A DNA stretch of 37,703 nucleotides from Alphaproteobacteria bacterium (GTDB taxonomy: Bacteria > Bacteroidota > Bacteroidia > Bacteroidales > FEN-979): assembly GCA_009928665.1 (NCBI GenBank), contig SACF01000042.1, positions 1 to 37,703 of the forward strand. Direction: 5' to 3'. Each line of letters begins with the position of its first letter. The stretch's first letter is position 1. The position numbers and the translations under genes were made by a program. Below the pieces are notes generated by a model. It was not told the DNA's origin. It ran no database searches and saw nothing but the letters and a program-made list of their open reading frames with translations. This document shows positions 32,070-37,703 of this stretch, piece after piece.

Positions 32070-32101
32070 TTTGGATATCTGATTGGTGCGTATTAATTTT
32101 A
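32070..32101 (+). promoter_or_regulatory. Candidate promoter for the outer-membrane barrel gene
   Basis: TTTG (32070-32073), 20 bases, then TAATTTTA (32094-32101), one mismatch to TAnnTTTG. It would give a leader of about 155 bases that includes the hairpin at 32179-32225. Confidence 0.35.
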
Positions 32102-32178
32102 CCACCCCGATATAGTACTCCTTAATCAATATGATCCCGAGGGTTCAGTTTTATTCCGCGCATCCCGCCCTATCTGAC

Positions 32179-32225
32179 CCCGACAGGGTTCCACTACACC
32201 GATTGGGTCACACTACCCCGTCGGG
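32179..32225. repeat. Inverted repeat with CCCGACRGGGT arms (REP-like)
   Basis: Left arm CCCGACAGGGT (32179-32189) and right arm ACCCCGTCGGG (32215-32225) pair over 11 bases with one mismatch and a 25-base loop. The right-arm 11-mer recurs identically at 36156-36166, so this looks like a dispersed palindromic element. A leader hairpin is the alternative. Confidence 0.5.
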
Positions 32226-32263
32226 ATCCACAATGAATAATAAAATCATTAACACATGAAACT

Positions 32264-33136
32264 ATGAAGCATTTCTTATGCCTGATGTTTTGTATCCCCC
32301 TGTATTTCTGTGCCACCGCGCAGGAACAGACCGGGGAAGCGGTGAAGAGTAAAAAATTCTTCGCCGGTGTCACTTACACCTACCTGTCGGCCGACATGAA
32401 ACTGGCCTCCATGACGCTTCATTCTGTCTGGTTTGGACAGGATCTTGGCGAAACCAAACTCTCCGGGGAAGAACTTGACGAGCTAAACAATGATTTTAAA
32501 CGTCATTCGAATATCAATGCATTGCTGGCTGAATTCGGCTGGCGGATCGTTAACAAGCCGGATGTAAAATGGAACTTTACCGCTTCGATCCTGGCTGGCA
32601 TCGCGGATAATCTGTCGACCATCGAAAACAAAAACACGGGAACCCAGGAGTTCAAATTCAATTCCGGCCTGTCGAAACCCTGCCTGGGACTTGCATTCGA
32701 CCTCGGATACCGGATCACATCTCACTGGGGCATTTCCCTGCAGCCAAACATCGTCGGGTCGATGGGGAAGTCGACCTCCGTTAGCGACGCCATCTATCCC
32801 GACCCTGTTAATTTCACATCAACCAGGGAGCACAAGTACAGAAACCTGTATGGAAAAGTGAGTCTGCTGGCGCGGTTTGTGACTGGTCCCGTCACTATTT
32901 ACGCCGGCCCCGGCTTCTATGCCTTCTGGTCATGGCACGACTATACCCGGCACTACTATGAAGGTCAGCCGGGCGAGGAGATCATTGAGGAGATAAAGAC
33001 AGGAGCAGTCACCCGGTCATTATTTGCCGGCGCTGTGGGAGCATCGTGGGATATCATCCCACAGTTGACCCTCTTTGCACAATCGGAGATCGGCAATGAT
33101 CTCTCTGTTACCGGGGGCGTTCATTTTAACTTTTAA
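32264..33136 (+). CDS. Outer-membrane beta-barrel protein
   Basis: A 290-residue exported protein. The signal peptide ends at CATAQ (about residue 20). The rest alternates aromatic strands and charged turns as in small outer-membrane barrels: FFAGVTYTYLSADMKL, INALLAEFGWRIV, WNFTASILAGIA, LGLAFDLGYRITSHWGISLQ, YGKVSLLARFVTGPVTIYAG, LFAGAVGASWDI, and a final VTGGVHFNF ending in phenylalanine, the usual barrel-assembly signal. About ten strands can be traced. There are no domain motifs beyond this; the function could be a porin, an enzyme or structural. It lies 27 bases before a large secreted protein gene on the same strand, so they may be co-transcribed and act together at the outer membrane. 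Confidence 0.82.
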   Translation: MKHFLCLMFCIPLYFCATAQEQTGEAVKSKKFFAGVTYTYLSADMKLASMTLHSVWFGQDLGETKLSGEELDELNNDFKRHSNINALLAEFGWRIVNKPDVKWNFTASILAGIADNLSTIENKNTGTQEFKFNSGLSKPCLGLAFDLGYRITSHWGISLQPNIVGSMGKSTSVSDAIYPDPVNFTSTREHKYRNLYGKVSLLARFVTGPVTIYAGPGFYAFWSWHDYTRHYYEGQPGEEIIEEIKTGAVTRSLFAGAVGASWDIIPQLTLFAQSEIGNDLSVTGGVHFNF

Positions 33137-33163
33137 TCCACTCAAATTATAACCCGAACATCC

Positions 33164-36121
33164 ATGAAAAAGATATTCTGCATCCTCTTCACGCTGATGG
33201 CAGCCTGTGCAGGTGCACAATCGACCGCAACTTCCACCGACCTGGTCCCCGATTATACCTGGGCCGACGACAACCACCGCGACTGGTGCGACAAGGGAAT
33301 CGGGACAGCATTCCTGGCCTATAACGGCTATCTCCATGTTTTCAATTACCAGGGTAACGGAACCCGGAAAGGTGGTCATGCTTACATGTACCAGATCAAC
33401 GAACATAATACGACAAACCTTGCCGATGTTAACCTCGACGATTATAAGGTAGGCCCGTCGTCGGACCATGACAACCGGATCGAATTCAACTTCCCAAGCG
33501 AAGGTTGTTCGTACGACGAGGGCGCCGTTCTCGGCAGGGCATTCACTTTCACTTACGCCGGCACCGCTTGGTTTTTCATGCACATCCGGTCGGCCGATCA
33601 GGGAGAACATGACCCCGATCCGGCAAACGAAAGCTATGAGTGTTACGCCGAACTGCCCGCTGATGTAAACAAAAAGTGTTTTACTTACTACAGTACCATC
33701 AAGCCTGTATCAACGGTACTGAAGCAGGGCGGATTTCAGTTTGACAGTCTGATGTATTTCTTCGCCTGGGATAAATCGACGTCGACGCCGCACTGGGTGA
33801 TCCAGGAGTATTCGTACAGTACGACAACCGGTAAATTCGGGAGGACCGGTAACGATATCGTGCCCACCCTGCCGGCGCAGCTTCCCTATCTGGGCGGCTT
33901 GCTGACCCGCATCGATACCAGCGGCAATAACTATATCGTGGCTACTTTCTACGATCAGCTTGGGAACGTTCAGTTCGGAAAATTTCTGCCCGGGCTCTCC
34001 ACCAGCAATAAAAGGACCTTCACCTGGTCGTCGCTTATCGGCAGTGCCACTTCGCCTTTCACCAATAATCCGACGGGTGGATCAGCGCTCTCAGCGGGGA
34101 CCATCCGGGCCAAACGCGGCGCCAACGACATGACTAACAAGAACTCCGGCGACCGGGTGATCCTGTGGGGCGAAAGTCAACTTAAATACAGCGATGGCAC
34201 CTATCATGTCTGGTATATTGAGTACAGGGTTGAGAACGATCAGTTCATTCAGCAGGCCTCGGGAAATATCGCAGTGCCCACCAACAACGGGCCGCATCTC
34301 GTTTCCAGTAATTATCACCTGTACGCCTCATTCCAGTTGTTTCCTAAAGACAACACGACCTACCTTGATGGCGTCGATGGGTTCGATCAATACGTATGGA
34401 TCGTATATCCCGATGAGAACAGGCATTTTCACGGCTGCATGTTTGAATCGGATAAATGGCAGATGCTGGATGAAGAGACGGTCGATAGTCCTGATCTGGA
34501 TAACGATGATCCGGTCAGCGGTTACAAGGGTATCAGCAGTCTGTGGACCCTGAGCGCCATTCTCGATGGCCCGCCTCCCGTATCGATGGACTGGGAAACC
34601 TGGGACAGGATCTACGTAGTGCCTCATCCTCCTACCGAAATCACGCTTTCATCAGAGAAATCGGTGGGAACCGAATTCATGAATTCCAGCGAAAATGAAT
34701 GGAGCATCGGCGAAAAAATTAAAATGACCTCCATCCACGATAACAAATACAAAGGGAACAGCGAGTCATTCAAATATTCTGCGGCCTGGGAATCTTCAAC
34801 GACCACATCAAGCGATACCACCGTTACCTACGAGCAGCCCATTGAGCTTTACGAAGATTTCCAGGATTATGGAAAGCTTTTATACCTCGTTCCACAAATG
34901 AAACGGTTTTCCTATTCGCTTTATCCCTGGTGGGATTTTAACACGCAGCAGTATCCCATCCCAGGTACTTTCCAATACCTTTTTCATACCTATAACATGT
35001 TCCCGAAACTGGTGAACAAACCCCTGAACAGTTTCCCTTTCAACGTTGCGGAACCAAACGGGTCGAATCTCAACTCCTGGAAACTCGACGCACGGCCCCA
35101 ATTGGATTCAGCCATCACGGTGTACGGTCTGCGGTCGTGCCTCCATCTCGCATGGTACAATGGGAATAATGGGAATCATGGTGATATTTCCGTTGCACAG
35201 GACACCGTAACCGTGACCTCCATGACCAACCACTGGGATTTCGAGGTTGAGGCAGGCGTTGCAACGATCAAGATCCCCAAGATATGCGAGATGGAAGTCT
35301 ATTTGTCGACCGGTTACAGCGGTACCCTGAAGAACGAGACCACAACCACAACAAAATACAACCACTGTATTTCGGCATCGATTGTGAACCTTTACTCCAG
35401 CGCCGAAGGGATCAAGCTGACTTCTCTCAGCATGGATGCTTTTTTCCTGGCCCCGGAAAAGCACCACTGGTGGTATCTCGACAGCTGTGCCGGCCAAACC
35501 CCGTGGTATCTGGCCTGGGTGGTGAATACTGCCTACCAGTCGCTCGACAACGTATCGCCGGCAAACCAGGCCTTGTACGATACAACCGGCACCATTTTCT
35601 CCTGGCGCCCGAGCGAAGGAACGCTTTACGATTACGAACTCTTTATCTCGAAAAACTCCTGGGTTGAAGGCTACAACTCGGTATACCGCAGAAAGCTGGG
35701 AGATGCCACGGAGGTCAGCGTGACCGACTTCAGGCCGGAGCCCGGAGTCACCTATTACTGGTCGGTGCGGGCTTACGATGCGAACCATGAGTTGATCTGG
35801 TCGCCCATCTGGAAATTCACGATGCCCAAAATAGCCGAAGACCCCGGCCCGGGCGGAAATCCTGCAGTCAGGACCGTAGTCTGCTCCAACCCGGGAACCA
35901 AATCCCAGGTACGTATCCTCGTGGATCCACTGGCCGACGGACCGGTTGAACTTATTTTGCGGAACCTCGATGGTGTTGAAGTGTACCGGCTCGAGGTGTC
36001 GGGAACCAAAAACCAGGTGCTACCATTATCACTTGCCGGAGCCAGCCTGGAACCCGGTCTTTACTTTGCCGAGATCCGAACGGGTGGAGAACGCATCATC
36101 AAAAAGATCGTCATTCAATAG
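33164..36121 (+). CDS. Large secreted protein of unknown function with T9SS-type C-terminus
   Basis: A 985-residue exported protein. The signal peptide ends at CAGAQ (about residue 19). Residues 25-490 look like a beta-propeller built of W/Y-rich strands (TAFLAYNGYLHVFNYQG, GTAWFFMHIRS, MYFFAWDKST, YHVWYIEYRV, QYVWIVYPDENRHFHG). Residues 495-755 contain two Ser/Thr-rich alternating segments (about 510-550, and 689-742 with VATIKIPKICEMEVYLST then NETTTTTKYNHCISASI), separated by an aromatic region. A fibronectin-like domain follows (about 810-890, TIFSWRPSEGTLYDYELF ... TYYWSVRAYDAN). The last about 80 residues (VELILRNLDGVEVYRLEV ... LEPGLYFAEIRTGGERI) are a T9SS sorting domain. I do not recognise the central part. 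It probably forms a unit with the preceding barrel gene, 27 bases upstream. Confidence 0.8.
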   Translation: MKKIFCILFTLMAACAGAQSTATSTDLVPDYTWADDNHRDWCDKGIGTAFLAYNGYLHVFNYQGNGTRKGGHAYMYQINEHNTTNLADVNLDDYKVGPSSDHDNRIEFNFPSEGCSYDEGAVLGRAFTFTYAGTAWFFMHIRSADQGEHDPDPANESYECYAELPADVNKKCFTYYSTIKPVSTVLKQGGFQFDSLMYFFAWDKSTSTPHWVIQEYSYSTTTGKFGRTGNDIVPTLPAQLPYLGGLLTRIDTSGNNYIVATFYDQLGNVQFGKFLPGLSTSNKRTFTWSSLIGSATSPFTNNPTGGSALSAGTIRAKRGANDMTNKNSGDRVILWGESQLKYSDGTYHVWYIEYRVENDQFIQQASGNIAVPTNNGPHLVSSNYHLYASFQLFPKDNTTYLDGVDGFDQYVWIVYPDENRHFHGCMFESDKWQMLDEETVDSPDLDNDDPVSGYKGISSLWTLSAILDGPPPVSMDWETWDRIYVVPHPPTEITLSSEKSVGTEFMNSSENEWSIGEKIKMTSIHDNKYKGNSESFKYSAAWESSTTTSSDTTVTYEQPIELYEDFQDYGKLLYLVPQMKRFSYSLYPWWDFNTQQYPIPGTFQYLFHTYNMFPKLVNKPLNSFPFNVAEPNGSNLNSWKLDARPQLDSAITVYGLRSCLHLAWYNGNNGNHGDISVAQDTVTVTSMTNHWDFEVEAGVATIKIPKICEMEVYLSTGYSGTLKNETTTTTKYNHCISASIVNLYSSAEGIKLTSLSMDAFFLAPEKHHWWYLDSCAGQTPWYLAWVVNTAYQSLDNVSPANQALYDTTGTIFSWRPSEGTLYDYELFISKNSWVEGYNSVYRRKLGDATEVSVTDFRPEPGVTYYWSVRAYDANHELIWSPIWKFTMPKIAEDPGPGGNPAVRTVVCSNPGTKSQVRILVDPLADGPVELILRNLDGVEVYRLEVSGTKNQVLPLSLAGASLEPGLYFAEIRTGGERIIKKIVIQ

Positions 36122-36152
36122 GAATCGGAGAATAATTTCAAGATCCTCATAT

Positions 36153-36167
36153 CCGACCCCGTCGGGG
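36153..36167. repeat. Palindromic element CCGACCCCGTCGGGG
   Basis: The element can fold as CCGAC/GTCGG around CCC or as CCCCG/CGGGG around T. It contains the 11-mer ACCCCGTCGGG found also at 32215-32225. It lies 31 bases after the stop of the 985-residue gene and could act as a transcript end, although no T-run follows. Confidence 0.45.
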
Positions 36168-36174
36168 GCCCAGT

Positions 36175-36348
36175 ATGAAATTCCTGGTAATCCTTCTCCT
36201 GACGGGTTTCCCGGTGAAACATTTTGCCCAGGCCGATTACTGGAGCAACCTGGTCTGTTTCGGCGGTTGCCCCGTCAACCACATTCCCAAAGGTATCGGC
36301 ATTCCCGACCGGAACCTCTCCTTTCTTTGCTCGTTCCGATTGAAATAA
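36175..36348 (+). CDS. Mini secreted ORF (57 residues), possibly a remnant
   Basis: The ATG at 36175 opens a signal peptide (MKFLVILLLTGFPVKHFAQ, cleavage after FAQ) followed by a 38-residue mature part, ADYWSNLVCFGGCPVNHIPK then GIGIPDRNLSFLCSFRLK, with three cysteines. The stop is at 36346-36348. It begins directly after a palindromic element. The first mature residues look like the beginning of a larger secreted protein and the last look like a terminal barrel strand, so this may be a deletion product that kept both ends. A genuine small secreted protein is the alternative. Confidence 0.4.
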   Translation: MKFLVILLLTGFPVKHFAQADYWSNLVCFGGCPVNHIPKGIGIPDRNLSFLCSFRLK

Positions 36349-36430
36349 AACCGAACATGATGAACGGAGCCACTCCGAAACAGGCCGGACTTCCGGTAAT
36401 GTGTGTGAAGAGTAACTGAGCCGATTGTGC

Positions 36431-36505
36431 GGATTTGAGGATTTGAGAATGTGCTAATGTGAAAATTTGAGAATTTGAATTTTGAGCCTTGAGCCTTGAG
36501 CTTTT
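36431..36505. repeat. Degenerate short-unit repeats (GAATTTGA, GAGCCTT)
   Basis: This block forms part of a 323-base gene-free spacer (36349-36671). Units of the kind GGATTTGA, GAGAATGTG, AAAATTTGAGAATTTGA are followed by TTGAGCC three times. It is non-coding and similar in style to the block at 25315-25365, though the words differ. Apart from this and the promoter, nothing else was seen in the spacer. Confidence 0.55.
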
Positions 36506-36577
36506 TCTCCTAATGTCTAATGGCCAACGCCTACATTGAATTTTTTTCGCGATCTCAATATTTCGTTCATGAATTAC

Positions 36578-36608
36578 TTGACAATACTCCTAAAAACTTA
36601 TATCTTTG
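36578..36608 (+). promoter_or_regulatory. Bacteroidetes-type promoter for the terminal large gene
   Basis: TTG (36578-36580), 20 bases, then TATCTTTG (36601-36608), a perfect TAnnTTTG. The start codon is at 36672, giving a leader of about 58 bases. Confidence 0.55.
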
Positions 36609-36671
36609 TGATATGATCAAAAATTAATTTTATTTTATCTCCTGTACCTTCACCTTTTAATCCTTTCCCTT

Positions 36672-37703
36672 ATGAAAAACATTATAAAATCAGGATGGTT
36701 CTTTGCATTGTTGAGCCTCCTGCTCCTTCCTCCGTTGCTGAATGGTCAGATCCCGGTTGTGGTCAACGATACCGTCGATATAACGCCGGGAGTCGAGGTA
36801 ACGGTAAACCTTTTGGCCAACGATACCGTGCCGGCCGACGATTCGGTCAGGATCATTTTAACAGGCCCGCACAACTATCCCGTTCAAACGAAGCCGAACC
36901 CCGATAATACGTGCACGTTTCTTATCGAACAATGGGGCTTCCCGGGGACCACGGTAAGGGGATATACAATTTGGGATGTCACCAAGGGAACATATTCGCA
37001 AGCCGGTCTGGTTGTTGTACGAAACCATGACCGCAGCGCCGATTATCTCGACATCAACAATGTAAAGGCCCTGTTCAAATCGAGCGGGCTTCACTTTTTC
37101 AAGGAAAATGCCGAATACGAAGTACCCAAAGGAAGCGGAAAGACGACCTTGTTTGCGAACACTTCCTGGATCGGGGGGATGGATCCCGGCAATACCCTCC
37201 ATTTTGCGGGTGAACAATACCGTCAGGGAACAGGTGGTGCAGCGGGCCTAAAGAATGATTTCTGGGCCGGACCGGTCAGCAATCCTGAAGGATACAATGC
37301 TATCCAGGATACGATCTGGAACCGGGTATGGAAGATCAATAAATCGGAAATCGATTACCACCGTGCCCACTTTTGGGAACCGGGATATGTAGCCCCGGTT
37401 GATATCCTCACCTGGCCTGCCCACGGGGATATTTCGTTGGGACAGGCCGCACAACTGGCTCCCTTTTCCGACCGTAACGCGAATGGCAAATATGAGCCTT
37501 ATGACGGCGATTATCCCGAAATCAGGGGCGACCAGGCGCTGTTCTTCATCTACAACGACGATCACGGATACCATGCCGAATCTACCGGCGTGAAGCTGAA
37601 AGTCGAGGTACACGGGATGGCTTATGCCTTCGACCGTCCCGGCGACACTGCTTTTAAAAACACCACCTTCCTCCATCTCAAATTCTATAACCGTTCGAAT
37701 TAC
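36672..37703 (+). CDS. Large secreted T9SS-type protein, N-terminal 344 residues only
   Basis: The gene is open from the ATG at 36672 to the window edge. The signal peptide is about 26 residues (hydrophobic core FFALLSLLLLPPLL, then NGQ). A short strand-rich domain follows, with VVVNDTVDITPGVEVTVNLL and ANDTV typical of cadherin-like/VCBS-like beta-sandwiches. The region from about residue 150 matches a recurrent core of giant Bacteroidota secreted proteins: FANTSWIGGMDPGNTLHFAG, then NRVWKINKSEID, WPAHGD, then a calcium-loop-like DRNANGKYEPYDGDYP with EIRGDQALFFIYND, then VKLKVEVHGMAYAFD and TTFLHLKFYNRSN. Related proteins run to well over 500 residues and end in a T9SS sorting domain, which would lie beyond this window. 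The function is unknown; extracellular or surface location is expected. Confidence 0.82.
   Translation, partial: MKNIIKSGWFFALLSLLLLPPLLNGQIPVVVNDTVDITPGVEVTVNLLANDTVPADDSVRIILTGPHNYPVQTKPNPDNTCTFLIEQWGFPGTTVRGYTIWDVTKGTYSQAGLVVVRNHDRSADYLDINNVKALFKSSGLHFFKENAEYEVPKGSGKTTLFANTSWIGGMDPGNTLHFAGEQYRQGTGGAAGLKNDFWAGPVSNPEGYNAIQDTIWNRVWKINKSEIDYHRAHFWEPGYVAPVDILTWPAHGDISLGQAAQLAPFSDRNANGKYEPYDGDYPEIRGDQALFFIYNDDHGYHAESTGVKLKVEVHGMAYAFDRPGDTAFKNTTFLHLKFYNRSNY

Overview
The window looks like a chromosomal segment of a Bacteroidota bacterium, most likely an environmental member of the Bacteroidales type. The evidence is a set of very large Sec-exported proteins, at least four of which end in type IX secretion (T9SS) sorting-domain-like C-termini. 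There are also several upstream elements of the form TTTG/TTG-N17..21-TAnnTTTG (the Bacteroidetes sigma-ABfr promoter) and few recognisable Shine-Dalgarno sites. No tRNA, rRNA, CRISPR array, phage gene, transposase or origin was seen.

Layout. 1-3.2 kb: a frameshifted membrane peptide, a TlpA-like thioredoxin lipoprotein, a four-helix membrane protein, then about 1 kb of decayed genes (DUF4386, PD40 propeller and metallophosphoesterase remnants). 3.2-10.9 kb: one 2,564-residue secreted beta-helix protein with a duplicated module and no visible sorting domain. 11-13.2 kb: a YitT-type membrane protein, a C-terminal scrap of an MBL-fold hydrolase with its own promoter-like sequence, and a Dph6-like PP-loop ATPase. 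13.2-18.7 kb: two T9SS-type surface proteins on the minus strand (a DJ-1/PfpI domain fused to a seven-repeat propeller, and an FG-GAP repeat protein) flanking a LytS-type histidine kinase and a LytTR response regulator on the plus strand. 19-22.3 kb: a CPA1 K+(Na+)/H+ antiporter with an RCK_C domain, an XdhC/CoxI maturation factor, and a convergent MocA-like nucleotidyltransferase. 22.3-25.3 kb: a leucine-rich-like surface protein and a YqhD-type NADPH aldehyde reductase. 25.6-32 kb: a clear efflux operon (MarR regulator, TolC-like channel, membrane-fusion lipoprotein, RND pump, PII-like 97-residue protein), with two matching inverted repeats that could be MarR operators. 32-37.7 kb: an outer-membrane barrel protein, a 985-residue secreted protein of unknown function, a mini secreted ORF, and the start of another large T9SS-type protein that runs off the window.

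How it works together. The efflux operon is the most coherent unit: regulator, tripartite pump and a small putative sensor subunit. The kinase/regulator pair overlaps by 14 bases and is surely co-translated. The surface proteins are isolated single genes with their own promoters. A recurrent theme is small, terminus-preserving gene remnants in the spacers, which suggests ongoing gene erosion by internal deletion and one-base frameshifts. The items most worth following up are the DJ-1/propeller/T9SS fusion, the PII-like protein attached to the RND pump with its GTTG-N7-CAAC sites, and the 985-residue secreted protein with two Ser/Thr-rich amphipathic beta segments.
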